Assembly (NCBI GenBank): GCA_025930755.1
Contig: JAICOJ010000007.1
Span: forward strand, 1-64,000
DNA length: 64,000 nt
Reading direction: 5' to 3'
From: Gemmatimonadaceae bacterium
GTDB taxonomy: Bacteria > Gemmatimonadota > Gemmatimonadetes > Gemmatimonadales > Gemmatimonadaceae
The notes beneath the pieces are model-generated. The model was not told the DNA's origin and made no database searches. It saw only the letters and a list, made by a program, of their open reading frames with translations. Positions 1 through 8,320 of this stretch are shown piece after piece. Position 1 is the first letter of the stretch. Each line of letters opens with the position of its first letter. The position numbers were made by a program, and so were the translations under genes.

Positions 1-164
1 CCGGGGGGGTTGGCGGGGCCCCCGGCTTTTGGGCGGCGTGTTTTGTTGGGTTTCTCTCCTACGCCTTGGGGCTACACTCCTTGGTGGGGGGGGGTTTTTC
101 TCGGGGGGTTAATCCCCCCCCGGGGTAACCCCCGCCCCCTCAGCGTTTTACCCCCGCCCCTCCT
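1..164. other. G/C homopolymer-rich window edge without a gene
   Basis: This stretch holds several runs of five to nine G or C and short T runs, unlike anything else in the window. No reading frame here continues the peptidase gene that stops at 165, and I see no plausible gene. It could be real low-complexity DNA, but it looks like a poorly resolved assembly or read end. Any ORF called here is probably spurious. Confidence 0.5.
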
Positions 165-1556
165 CTACTCCATGATAGTCCCGAAGGGCTTGATTTGCTC
201 TTCGATAACACGACGGTCGCCGGCGATGACGATCGTCATCGTGTCATCCTTCAGGTACTCGCGCGCGATGCGCTGCACGTCGGCCGGAGTCACCGCGTAG
301 ATCTTCCGCACCAGGTCGCGCAGGTAGTTCTCGCCCAGGCCGTGCAGCTCCGTGAACTGGAGCTGGTTGATGATGCCGTTGCGCGACGAATTCTGGAGCA
401 CGAAAATCCCGGCGAGGTACCGTTGAATCGACTGGAGCTCCTGCGCCGATGGGGCCTCGGATTGCAGACGGTCGATCTCGAAGAAGATCTCCTTCAGCGA
501 CGGGCCCGTCACGTTCGTCGTCACGTCCGCGATCTCCGCCCAGTACGCGTTCTTGAGGTAGGGGTTGATCGTGCTGAACGGGGAATACGTGTACCCCTTC
601 TGCTCGCGGATATTGCTGGTGATGCGGGATCCGAACGAGCCGCCGAGGATCGCGTCGGTCACGCGGAGCGCGACGTAGTCGGGGTGGGAGGGGTCCACCA
701 CGGGCAGTCCGAGGTAGATCGTACTCTGCACGGCACCCGGACGATCGACGACGTGAATTACGCGCGAGGTTTTCGGCGCAGGCGCGTTGAACACCGGCTC
801 CGTACCCGGCTGCCAGTCGCCGAGACTCTGGCGGATGGCGGCTTCCATCGCGGCGGCATCGAACCGGCCGACGACGTAGAAATGTGAGCGACGTGCGCCG
901 TAGTTCGCGGTGTGGAAGGCTCTCACCTGATCGAGCGTGTAGCTCTGGACCTGCGACTCCGTCGGGAACATCCGCCCGTACGGGTGGTTCGGGTAGAGCA
1001 CCGAGAGGAACTTCTCGTTCGCGAGCTGCTGTTGCTGGCTCTTGGCCACGGTGATCTGGCGCAAGCGGTTGGCCTTGAGGCGCGCCAGCTCGGTCTCGGG
1101 GAATTTCGGGTTCCGCGCGATGTCGGCGACGAGCCGCACCATGTTCGGACCGAACTCGGAGAGCACGTCACCACCGATCGAGCTCTCGTTCATCCCCACG
1201 TTGAAGGCAACGGCGCCACCATACTGCGCCGCTTCCTCGGCGATCTGCTGCGCGGTGCGCGTCGTCGTGCCCTCGAGCATCAGGTCGCGCGTGAGATCGG
1301 CGAGCCAGGTCGTCTCGGCGGTCTCGTCGATGTTGCCGCTCTGGACCACGAGGCGGACGGCGACCTTCGGCGTAATGCCGTAGGGCGCCATGGTCACTTC
1401 GAGCCCGTTAGGCAGGGCGAAGCTGCGGACCGCCGCGAGCGCGAAGTCCTTCGGCGCGCCCGGTGCGGGTGGTGTTTCGCGTGGCGCTTGCGCGCGCGCG
1501 GGAAGCGCGGCGGCCGCGAGCGTCGCGATGGTTACGAGAGGCGTGAGCCGCTTCAT
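165..1556 (-). CDS. M16 family peptidase, non-catalytic partner subunit
   Basis: A 463-residue exported protein with a signal peptide (about residues 1-23, ending ALPARAQA) and the two-domain M16 (insulinase/processing peptidase) architecture. At the position of the zinc motif HxxEH it reads WLADLTRDLM (about 84-93), so the zinc ligands are missing. In two-gene M16 systems such a subunit pairs with an active one to form the closed chamber that degrades peptides in the periplasm. The active partner lies directly upstream and overlaps this gene by 4 bp (ATGA), which implies translational coupling. The downstream side runs into the abnormal window edge. M16 membership is clear from the LPNGLEV start and the conserved C-terminal half; the substrate is unknown. 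Confidence 0.9.
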   Translation of the reverse strand: MKRLTPLVTIATLAAAALPARAQAPRETPPAPGAPKDFALAAVRSFALPNGLEVTMAPYGITPKVAVRLVVQSGNIDETAETTWLADLTRDLMLEGTTTRTAQQIAEEAAQYGGAVAFNVGMNESSIGGDVLSEFGPNMVRLVADIARNPKFPETELARLKANRLRQITVAKSQQQQLANEKFLSVLYPNHPYGRMFPTESQVQSYTLDQVRAFHTANYGARRSHFYVVGRFDAAAMEAAIRQSLGDWQPGTEPVFNAPAPKTSRVIHVVDRPGAVQSTIYLGLPVVDPSHPDYVALRVTDAILGGSFGSRITSNIREQKGYTYSPFSTINPYLKNAYWAEIADVTTNVTGPSLKEIFFEIDRLQSEAPSAQELQSIQRYLAGIFVLQNSSRNGIINQLQFTELHGLGENYLRDLVRKIYAVTPADVQRIAREYLKDDTMTIVIAGDRRVIEEQIKPFGTIME

Positions 1557-2971
1557 GGCGTGGGCTTCCTTGGCTCAATGGTGAGAATGGTGCGATTCGT
1601 CGACCGCAGATACTCCTGGGCCGTCCGCTGGATCAGCTCCGGGGTGACTTTGGCGAACTCGTCCTCCAGGCGGTTGATCCGTGCCGGATCCGAGTCGAAC
1701 AGGGCGAAGACGGCAAGCAGGTCGGCGCGGCCGAAGCCGCCGAGGGCCTCGAGATACGAGTAGAAGCTGGACCGGGCCTTGGTGCGCGCGCGCTCGAGCG
1801 TTGCGGCATCGACGGGCCGGGTCCGGAGCTCTTCGATGACGCCATCGATCGCGGCGATGATCGAATCGGCCGGCTTGTCCGCATCATGGATGAGCGAGCC
1901 GATCATCAGCATCGGGCCATCGTAGTTGAGCATGTTGCCGAGCCCGAAATTGATTCCCCCGTTCACGCCTCCGGTGTAACCGCGGCGCTGCACGAGCTCC
2001 TGGAAGAGGCGGCTGTCGCGCCCCTGCAGGAGGATCTGCTCAATCAGGCCCATGGCCCAGTACTCGGGCGAGTTGCGCGGCGGCATGTGGTACGCGAAGC
2101 CGAGGGCAGGGCGTTGCGCGAGACGGTCTTCCTTGCTCTGCCGCTTTTCGACGGTCTGCCGCGGTTCGGCGATGTCGGGCTTCGGCGCGAGCTGGACGCG
2201 CGGGATGTTGGCGAAATACTTCTCGATCCACGCCTTCGTCTGTGCCGGGTTGTAGTCGCCGACGACGACGAGCACGGCATTGTTCGGGGCGTAGTATTGC
2301 TTGAAGAAGCTCTGGACGTCCGCGAGCGTGGCCGCGTCGAGGTCCTCGAGGTCGCCGTAGAAGTTGTGCGCGTTATACCAGTTCTCGTTGGCGATCTGCG
2401 GCATGTCGAGCCAGGGGAAGCCCCCGTACGGCTGATTCAGCACGTTGACGCGGACCTCATTCTTCACGACGCCCTGCTGATTGGTGAGGTTCTCCTGCGT
2501 GATCGCCAGGCCGCGCATGCGATCCGCCTCGGCCCAGAGCATCGTCTCGAGCGTGTTTGACGGCACGACCTCGAAGTAGTTCGTGAAGTCGAAGCGGGTC
2601 GATCCGTTGAGGACGCCGCCGTTCGACTGCACGAGCTTGATGAACTCCATCTTTCCGAGGTTGTTCGAGCCCTGGAACATCATGTGCTCGAAGAGGTGCG
2701 CGAAGCCGGTGCGATCGCGCGGCTCGATGCGGAAGCCGATGTTGTAGTAGACGGCGACGGCGGCGACCGGCGCGGTCGTGTCACGCGAGAGGACGACTTT
2801 GAGGCCGTTGGGAAGCGTGTCGTAGTCGACCGGGATGGAGAAGCGAGCGGGCGCTCGTGGTGCCGCGGCCGCCGGGGCGGGTGCGCTCGCGGGCGCACTC
2901 GCACCGCCGCCGGCGCACGCGGCGGCGCTGACGGCGATCGCCAGCGACGCGCAAGGACGGAGAAATGCCAT
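1553..2971 (-). CDS. M16 family zinc peptidase, catalytic subunit (lipoprotein)
   Basis: A 472-residue M16 zinc metallopeptidase. The inverted zinc motif HLFEH is at about residues 92-96, followed by the expected downstream acidic region. The N-terminus has a lipoprotein signal with lipobox SAAAC (Cys about 19) and then an Ala/Pro-rich linker, so it is probably anchored in the envelope. The start at 2971 is preferred over the track start at 3034: a GGAG sits 6 bp upstream, and the extra residues (including ASSFLVPRS) are a translation of the intergenic GAACGAG repeat. The inactive partner follows with a 4-bp overlap. Together they should form a heterodimeric peptide-degrading peptidase. It is divergent from the S9 peptidase gene. 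Confidence 0.92.
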   Translation of the reverse strand: MAFLRPCASLAIAVSAAACAGGGASAPASAPAPAAAAPRAPARFSIPVDYDTLPNGLKVVLSRDTTAPVAAVAVYYNIGFRIEPRDRTGFAHLFEHMMFQGSNNLGKMEFIKLVQSNGGVLNGSTRFDFTNYFEVVPSNTLETMLWAEADRMRGLAITQENLTNQQGVVKNEVRVNVLNQPYGGFPWLDMPQIANENWYNAHNFYGDLEDLDAATLADVQSFFKQYYAPNNAVLVVVGDYNPAQTKAWIEKYFANIPRVQLAPKPDIAEPRQTVEKRQSKEDRLAQRPALGFAYHMPPRNSPEYWAMGLIEQILLQGRDSRLFQELVQRRGYTGGVNGGINFGLGNMLNYDGPMLMIGSLIHDADKPADSIIAAIDGVIEELRTRPVDAATLERARTKARSSFYSYLEALGGFGRADLLAVFALFDSDPARINRLEDEFAKVTPELIQRTAQEYLRSTNRTILTIEPRKPTP

Positions 2972-2990
2972 TAGAGCTCCATGTCGAGAA

Positions 2991-3096
2991 GGAGAACGAG
3001 GAACGAGGAACGAGGAAGCTGCGACGAGGCCCACGAAACGGACCGGCGGGGAAGGATGTATAATCCACTTCCTCGTTCCTCGGTCCTCGTTCCTCA
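2991..3096. repeat. Inverted GAACGAG heptamer array (family A)
   Basis: The left arm (about 2991-3018) is tandem GAACGAG units and the right arm (about 3068-3096) carries the complementary CTCGTTC units, so the whole can fold as a long hairpin. It sits in the divergent promoter region of the M16 pair and the S9 peptidase. Related copies lie at 5206, 9534 and 57047. Confidence 0.85.
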
Positions 3097-3114
3097 GCCG
3101 CTCCCTGGACGATC

Positions 3115-5205
3115 ATGATTATGCGCGACCTAGCCAAGACCTCTTACATCATACTTACATCGCTGGCCGCGGTGGCATCGGCGAGCCAGGCGCAGCAGGC
3201 GAAGCGCGCGCTCACGTTCAATGATTTCGCGGCCGTCCGGCTCGTCTCCGATCCCCAGCTATCGCCGGATGGGCGGAGCGTGCTGTACGCGCTGCGAACG
3301 ACCGACGTCGAAGCGAATCGCCGCCTCACGTACACGATGCTTGCCCCGGTAAATGGAGCGGGGATGGCGCGGCGGTTCCCCAACGACACGACGCGAGCGA
3401 CGGAGGCTCGGTGGTCGCCTGACGGGTCCCGCATCGCCTACATCGCCGGCGGACAGCTCTGGGTGTCGGACGTGCGCGGTGGCAACTCGTGGCGCATTAC
3501 CAATCTGGTCGGCGGCGCGAGCGGCATCGTCTGGGCACCGACCGGAACGCACCTCGCGTTCGTCTCGACGGTGACGCCCGAGTGCACGGACGACGCGTGC
3601 AATCGTGCCCGTGACAAAGCCCGCGAGGAGAGCAAGGTCAAGGCGTATACCGCGGATCGCCTCCTGTACCGCCACTGGACGGCCTGGGACGTTGGAACGC
3701 GCTCACACCTGTTCGTCGTCAACGTCGATGGGACGGGGTTGCGCGACGTGACCGCCGGCGCGCGCTACGATGTGCCCGTGCCGCCGTTCGGCGGAAGCGA
3801 GCAGTACGCGTGGTCGCCCGATGGTCGAGAGATCGCGTACACCGCGAAGGAGCCTACGCGCGATGAAGCGTGGAATACCGATGTGAACGTCTATGTCGTC
3901 CCGATCGCCGGTGGCGCTCCGCGGGTGATCACGGCGGGGAACAAGGGCGCGGATCAGAATCCGCTCTATCCGCCGAACGGTCCGTTCATCGCCTACGTCT
4001 CCCAGGAGCGCGCCGGGTTCGAGTCCGATCGCTGGCGGCTGATGCTCCAGCGCCGCAACGGCGGGGAGACTCTCGAAGCACCTCTCAGCTGGGACCGGAG
4101 CGTGGACGGCTATTTCTTTTCTGCCAGCAACCCGTGGCTATTCGTCGTCGCGCAGGACCACGGGCGGGAGAAGCTGTTCCGTTTCCGCATGGACGGCATG
4201 GGCGCTCAGAAGCCCGAGCTCCTCATCGGCGAGGGGAACAACACGCAGTTCACGCTCGCGAGAAACGCGAATACGATCGCGTGGGTGCGCGACGGCGCCC
4301 ATCGACCGCACGAGGTGTTCGTCGCGACGGTCACCGACCGGGGCGTGACTGGCGTTCGTCAGCTGACCCACCATAACGATTCGCTGGTGGCGCAGCTCCA
4401 GCTGCATCCGCTGCAGGAGATGTGGTCGCGCGGGGCGCTTGGCGACAGCGTGCACAGCTTCGTCCTTCGCCCACCGCAGTGGGAGGCAGGCAGGAAATTC
4501 CCCGTCGTCCTTCTCATCCATGGTGGGCCGCAGGGCGCGTGGCTCGACACCTGGCATTCGCGCTGGAACTATCAGATGCTGGCCGCTCCGGGATACGGGC
4601 TCGTGATCGTGAACCCGCGTGGGTCGACCGGGTACGGCCAGGCTTTTCTCGACTCGGTCACGAAGAACTGGGGCGATGAGGTCTATACCGACCTCATGCA
4701 GGCGCTCGACGCCGCACTCGCCCGCAACGCCTGGATGGACTCGACCCGGCTCGGGGCCACCGGGGGCTCGTTCGGCGGCTACATGACGAACTGGATCGCC
4801 GGTCACACGAATCGCTTCGATGCTCTGGTGACGCATGCTGGTGTGTTCAACCTCGAAGCGATGTACGGCGCGACGGAGGAGCTCTGGTTCACCGAGTGGG
4901 AATTCGGTGGTCCCTGGTGGGACTCGACGGCGATGGCGACGCAATATCGCCGCTACTCCCCGCACCTCTTTGCCCAGAACTTCGAGACGCCGACGCTGGT
5001 GATTCACGGCGAGCTGGACTACCGCGTGCCCTATACGGAGGGCCTGTCCCTGTTCACCGCACTTCAGCGCCGCGGCGTTCCCAGCCGTCGGGTGGTGTTC
5101 CCCGACGAGGGCCACTGGATCCTCAAGCCGCAGAACCAGCGACTGTGGTGGAGTGAAGTACAGGGATGGTTCGGGCGATACCTCCTGGGGGCGGCGATTC
5201 CCTGA
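3115..5205 (+). CDS. S9 family prolyl oligopeptidase/acylaminoacyl-peptidase
   Basis: A 696-residue exported serine peptidase. It has a signal peptide (about 1-28, ending SASQAQ), an N-terminal beta-propeller with TolB-like repeats (LSPDGRSVLYA, WSPDGSRIAYIA, WSPDGREIAYTA), and a C-terminal alpha/beta-hydrolase domain. The catalytic triad can be seen: Ser in GGSFGGY (about 552), Asp in GELDYRVP (about 635) and His in DEGHW (about 666). It should cleave short peptides in the periplasm, fitting with the divergent M16 peptidase pair. ATG 3115 is followed by a second in-frame ATG at 3121; neither has a strong Shine-Dalgarno. The stop codon is immediately followed by a family A repeat. Confidence 0.93.
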   Translation: MIMRDLAKTSYIILTSLAAVASASQAQQAKRALTFNDFAAVRLVSDPQLSPDGRSVLYALRTTDVEANRRLTYTMLAPVNGAGMARRFPNDTTRATEARWSPDGSRIAYIAGGQLWVSDVRGGNSWRITNLVGGASGIVWAPTGTHLAFVSTVTPECTDDACNRARDKAREESKVKAYTADRLLYRHWTAWDVGTRSHLFVVNVDGTGLRDVTAGARYDVPVPPFGGSEQYAWSPDGREIAYTAKEPTRDEAWNTDVNVYVVPIAGGAPRVITAGNKGADQNPLYPPNGPFIAYVSQERAGFESDRWRLMLQRRNGGETLEAPLSWDRSVDGYFFSASNPWLFVVAQDHGREKLFRFRMDGMGAQKPELLIGEGNNTQFTLARNANTIAWVRDGAHRPHEVFVATVTDRGVTGVRQLTHHNDSLVAQLQLHPLQEMWSRGALGDSVHSFVLRPPQWEAGRKFPVVLLIHGGPQGAWLDTWHSRWNYQMLAAPGYGLVIVNPRGSTGYGQAFLDSVTKNWGDEVYTDLMQALDAALARNAWMDSTRLGATGGSFGGYMTNWIAGHTNRFDALVTHAGVFNLEAMYGATEELWFTEWEFGGPWWDSTAMATQYRRYSPHLFAQNFETPTLVIHGELDYRVPYTEGLSLFTALQRRGVPSRRVVFPDEGHWILKPQNQRLWWSEVQGWFGRYLLGAAIP

Positions 5206-5264
5206 AGGAACGAGGAAGCTGCAGAGAGAGTTCTGTCGGGCCGCTTCCTTGTTCCTCGTTCTTC
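5206..5264. repeat. Inverted GAACGAG-type array (family A)
   Basis: It starts directly after the S9 peptidase TGA as AAGGAACGAGGAAGCT. A complementary arm, GCTTCCTTGTTCCTCGTTC, lies at about 5243-5262. This is a short member of the family A hairpins and could act as a transcript-end structure. Confidence 0.75.
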
Positions 5265-5344
5265 TTTGGTGATTCGCATCACGACACGGATCGACCACCG
5301 TCGGCACGCTTTCTGCCGCACTCGTCAGGCATCCAGGAGGGGTG

Positions 5345-5806
5345 ATGTCGGCCAGTTGGAGCGGGTTGCGCAGGGCGGCGGCGGTGGGACTCATGACGAT
5401 TTCCGGACTCATGCTCGGCTGCCGCGCCGAAGGGAGTGAGGAATCGCGGGGCGACGTCGTCATCGAGCGGGTCAGCGATCCCTTGCGCGTGGTGGAGATC
5501 GACCTGGGCCGCGCCATCGGCCCGGACAACCGCGTGGTCGAGCCCACCGATGAGTTCCGGATCACCGATACCATCTACGCGTCGGTCGTGATGCTCGGTC
5601 GAGCGAACTCGGCCACGCTCAAGGCACGGTGGAGCGGGGAATCGGGCGAGGTCATCGACGAAACGGTGAGGACAGTGACCCCCGTCGGCGAGACGATCGC
5701 CGAATTCCATCTGGTGCAGCCCGCCGGCTGGCAAAAGGGGAAGTACCGGGTCGAGATCCTTCTCGACGACGCAACGGTCGGCCAGGAAGAGTTCGAGGTA
5801 TCGTAA
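5345..5806 (+). CDS. Small lipoprotein of unknown function
   Basis: A 153-residue protein with a lipoprotein signal peptide (lipobox LMLGC at about residue 26) and a soluble beta-rich remainder that I do not recognise. An AGGAGG lies at 5335-5340, 4 bp before ATG 5345; an in-frame GTG at 5342 is also possible, but is too close to the ribosome site. It lies between two exported hydrolases and is bracketed by repeat arrays, so it is probably its own unit. The repeated pattern of polar strands such as RITDTIYASVVMLG suggests a small beta-sandwich, but this is only an impression. Confidence 0.75.
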   Translation: MSASWSGLRRAAAVGLMTISGLMLGCRAEGSEESRGDVVIERVSDPLRVVEIDLGRAIGPDNRVVEPTDEFRITDTIYASVVMLGRANSATLKARWSGESGEVIDETVRTVTPVGETIAEFHLVQPAGWQKGKYRVEILLDDATVGQEEFEVS

Positions 5807-5808
5807 AG

Positions 5809-5882
5809 GGAGAGGTGGTCGAGGCGGTCAAGGAGACGTCACCTCGATCACCTGGATTGCCTCGACATTCCTCGACTACCTC
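5809..5882. repeat. Inverted GGTCGAGG-type array (family D)
   Basis: It begins 2 bp after the lipoprotein stop. The left arm reads GAGGTGGTCGAGGCGGTC and the right arm carries complementary CCTCGA/CTCGACTACCTCC units. Unit spacing is about 9 bp rather than 7. The right-hand end, CCTCGACTACCTC, recurs at 7542. Confidence 0.65.
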
Positions 5883-5917
5883 CGACGGCATTGAATCCAG
5901 CGGGCCGCCGTCGCATC

Positions 5918-7465
5918 ATGCGAGCGTACACACTCCGCCGAGGATTGCTCGTGCCTTCCATTCGACCCGCCGTCGCCGTCGTCGCGCTTCTCACCGCCGC
6001 GACACTCTCCGCGCAGGCGCCATCGCCGTCGACCGGCCAGCGCTACAACCGGCTGCTGATCCGGAACGCAATGGTGATCGATGGAACGGGCAATCCGGCG
6101 CGCGGGCCGATGGACATTCTGGTCGAAGGATCGACCATCGCGCGGGTCGCACCGACGACCGCGCCTGACGAGTTCGGCACCGGACGGCGCGATAGCGCGC
6201 GCTCCCCTGCGGCGGATCGGGTCATCGACGCGACGGGCATGTACGTGATGCCGGGGATCGTCGACCTGCACGGTCACATCCACTTCTCGCGCAACCGGCA
6301 GGCGATGCCCAAGGATTACGTCTACAAGCTCTGGCTTGGCCACGGCATCACCACCATTCGCGAGCCCGGATCCGGCGAGGGCACCGACACGACCGTCGCG
6401 CACGCGCGGTTGTCGTCGGAGAATCGTATCGCCGCGCCGACCATCATCCCGTACGTCACGGTCGGGGGGGAGACGCCGGCCGCCGCGCGTGAGGCGGTGC
6501 GTCGCGCAAAAGCGAAGGGTGGCGTCGGCCTCAAGGTCTTCATTAACCGTCTCGACGTGTGGGATGCGATCGCCGAAGAGGCGAAAGCGCTCGGGCTGCC
6601 GATTGCGACCGATCTCAAGATTCAGGAGCTCGACGCGGTCGGCGCCGCGCGACTCGGCGTTCGCTCTCTGGAGCACTGGTACGGCGTGCCTGATGCGGCG
6701 ATTCCCGGCCCGCAGAACTTCCCTGTCGATTACAGCTACGACGACGAGCTCGACCGCTTTCGCTGGGCGGGCGATCTCTGGCGGCAGGCGGATTCCGCGC
6801 GCCTTTCGGCGGTGCTCGACACGATGCTCGCGCACAACGTGACCTGGGACCCCACGTTCGCGGTGTACGAAGCCAATCGCGACCTGGCGAGAGCGCGCAC
6901 GCTCCCCTGGTTCGCCGAGTATGCGATGCCCAACGTGCTCGCCTTCTTCGAGCCCGATCCGCATCGGCACGGGTCCTATCACTTCGACTGGACGACGACC
7001 GACGAGATCATGTGGCGCAACAACTACCGCATCTGGATGCGGTGGGTACGCGAGTACGCCGCTCGTGGAGGAAACGTGACGGTCGGTTCGGATGCAGGAT
7101 TCATCTACCATCTCTATGGGTTCGCGACCATTCGGGAGATGGAGCTGCATCAGGAGGCGGGCTTTCATCCGCTCGAGGTGATTCGCCACGCGACGTCGAA
7201 CGGCGCGAAAGCGCTCGGGCTTCCCCACACCGGCGTCATTCGGCAGGGGTTCGAGGCGGATCTGGCGATCGTCGATGGGAACCCGCTGCACAATCTCAAG
7301 GTCTTATATGGCACGGGCGTCGAGACCGTGGAGAACGGTCGCACGGTGCGCCGCGGCGGCGTGCGCTGGACGATCAAGGACGGGATCGTCTTCGACGCGC
7401 CGCAGCTGCTCGCCGAGGTCCGCGACATGGTGCGTCGCGCGAAAGAGACCCCGACGGCGCCATGA
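5918..7465 (+). CDS. Exported amidohydrolase family protein
   Basis: A 515-residue metal-dependent hydrolase with a long signal peptide (about residues 1-36, ending TLSAQA). The small beta domain (LLIRNAMVIDGTGNP) is followed by the TIM-barrel metal motif HGHIH, and toward the C-terminus by the metal aspartate motif GSDAGF and the amidohydrolase tail EADLAIVDGNPL. The family hydrolyses C-N bonds such as those in cyclic amides or dipeptides; the substrate cannot be read. The start is placed at ATG 5918, since the track start at 5891 is a TTG that adds residues before the signal peptide. It stands between two family D repeats. Confidence 0.88.
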   Translation: MRAYTLRRGLLVPSIRPAVAVVALLTAATLSAQAPSPSTGQRYNRLLIRNAMVIDGTGNPARGPMDILVEGSTIARVAPTTAPDEFGTGRRDSARSPAADRVIDATGMYVMPGIVDLHGHIHFSRNRQAMPKDYVYKLWLGHGITTIREPGSGEGTDTTVAHARLSSENRIAAPTIIPYVTVGGETPAAAREAVRRAKAKGGVGLKVFINRLDVWDAIAEEAKALGLPIATDLKIQELDAVGAARLGVRSLEHWYGVPDAAIPGPQNFPVDYSYDDELDRFRWAGDLWRQADSARLSAVLDTMLAHNVTWDPTFAVYEANRDLARARTLPWFAEYAMPNVLAFFEPDPHRHGSYHFDWTTTDEIMWRNNYRIWMRWVREYAARGGNVTVGSDAGFIYHLYGFATIREMELHQEAGFHPLEVIRHATSNGAKALGLPHTGVIRQGFEADLAIVDGNPLHNLKVLYGTGVETVENGRTVRRGGVRWTIKDGIVFDAPQLLAEVRDMVRRAKETPTAP

Positions 7466-7555
7466 GGCAACGGTGGGCGAGGGCGTCGAGGTGAGCGTGG
7501 AGAGGCAACGACGTCCCGTCGATCGCCTGGAGCACCCTCGACTACCTCGGAAATC
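7466..7555. repeat. Degenerate GTCGAGG-type array (family D)
   Basis: It starts right after the amidohydrolase stop. The left part has GTCGAGGTGAGCGTGGAG, the right part the complementary GATCGCCTGGAGCACCCTCGACTACCTC. The inverted pairing is looser than in the copy at 5809, but the right end is nearly the same. Confidence 0.5.
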
Positions 7556-7579
7556 ACACAGGAGATCAGCGAGAGACTT

Positions 7580-7981
7580 ATGAGCGATACGTCCAGCAAG
7601 ATCGACAAGGACTGGAAGAAGGAGCTCACGCCCGAGCAGTACCACGTGCTGCGGGAGAAGGGCACCGAGCGCGCCTTCACCGGTGCCTACGTCAACACGA
7701 AGGAACGGGGTAGGTATCTGTGCGCCGGATGCGGCACCGAGCTCTTCTCGTCGGAGACGAAGTACGACTCCGGCAGCGGGTGGCCGAGCTTCTGGGCGCC
7801 CATCTCGGAGAGCAACGTGGCGACGGAGGAGGACCGCAAGTTCGGCATGCGGCGCGTGGAGGTGCACTGCGCCAACTGCGGCGGCCACCTGGGTCACATC
7901 TTCGAGGACGGTCCGAACCCGACCGGGATGCGCTACTGCATCAACTCGGCGTCGCTCAAGCTCGAGAAGGAGCAGGGGTAA
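7580..7981 (+). CDS. msrB: Peptide-methionine (R)-S-oxide reductase MsrB
   Basis: A 133-residue cytoplasmic MsrB that reduces the R-epimer of methionine sulfoxide in proteins. The four zinc-binding cysteines are visible in two CxxC pairs (C48/C51 and C97/C100), the substrate loop reads GSGWPSF, and the catalytic cysteine is C120 in RYCINSASL. The length is typical for a stand-alone MsrB. The stop codon overlaps the apparent start of the DUF486 membrane protein, so the two are probably co-transcribed. It sits in a run of plus-strand genes without an obvious pathway link. Confidence 0.95.
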   Translation: MSDTSSKIDKDWKKELTPEQYHVLREKGTERAFTGAYVNTKERGRYLCAGCGTELFSSETKYDSGSGWPSFWAPISESNVATEEDRKFGMRRVEVHCANCGGHLGHIFEDGPNPTGMRYCINSASLKLEKEQG

Positions 7982-8316
7982 TCATTCTCCGCACGATCAT
8001 CCTGCTGGCGTGCTCGAACGTCTTCATGACGTTCGCCTGGTACGCACACCTCAGGAACATGAGCGCGAAGCCCTGGTGGGTGGCCGCGCTGGCCAGCTGG
8101 GGAATCGCGCTCTTCGAGTACATGCTGCAGGTGCCGGCGAATCGCATCGGCTATCAGGTGATGAGCCTCTCGCAGCTGAAGATCCTCCAGGAGGTTCTCA
8201 CCCTCACCGTGTTCGTGCCGTTCGCCGTGCTGTACATGCGCGAGCCCGTGAAGCTCGATTACCTCTGGGCGGGTCTCTGCATCCTGGGCGCCGTCTACTT
8301 CATTTTCAGGGCGTAG
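7981..8316 (+). CDS. DMT-fold DUF486 membrane protein with a non-standard start
   Basis: About 111 residues with four predicted membrane helices and the DUF486 signature SNVFMTFAWYAHL near the N-terminus. The family is of unknown function, related in fold to small drug/metabolite transporters. No ATG, GTG or TTG lies where the family normally starts. In this frame the sequence reads GTA-ATC-ATT-CTC, with AAGGAG at 7967-7972, 8 bp before ATC 7981. I infer an ATC or ATT start overlapping the msrB stop; a sequencing error that removed a start codon is the alternative. The first in-frame ATG would cut off most of helix 1. Confidence 0.75.
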   Translation: MILRTIILLACSNVFMTFAWYAHLRNMSAKPWWVAALASWGIALFEYMLQVPANRIGYQVMSLSQLKILQEVLTLTVFVPFAVLYMREPVKLDYLWAGLCILGAVYFIFRA

Positions 8317-8320
8317 ACTC

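Noticed and set aside
4138-5574. Long minus-strand ORF (478 residues) opposite the S9 peptidase
   Set aside because: It is Arg/Pro/His-rich as expected for antisense of a GC-rich gene; the S9 frame carries all catalytic motifs.
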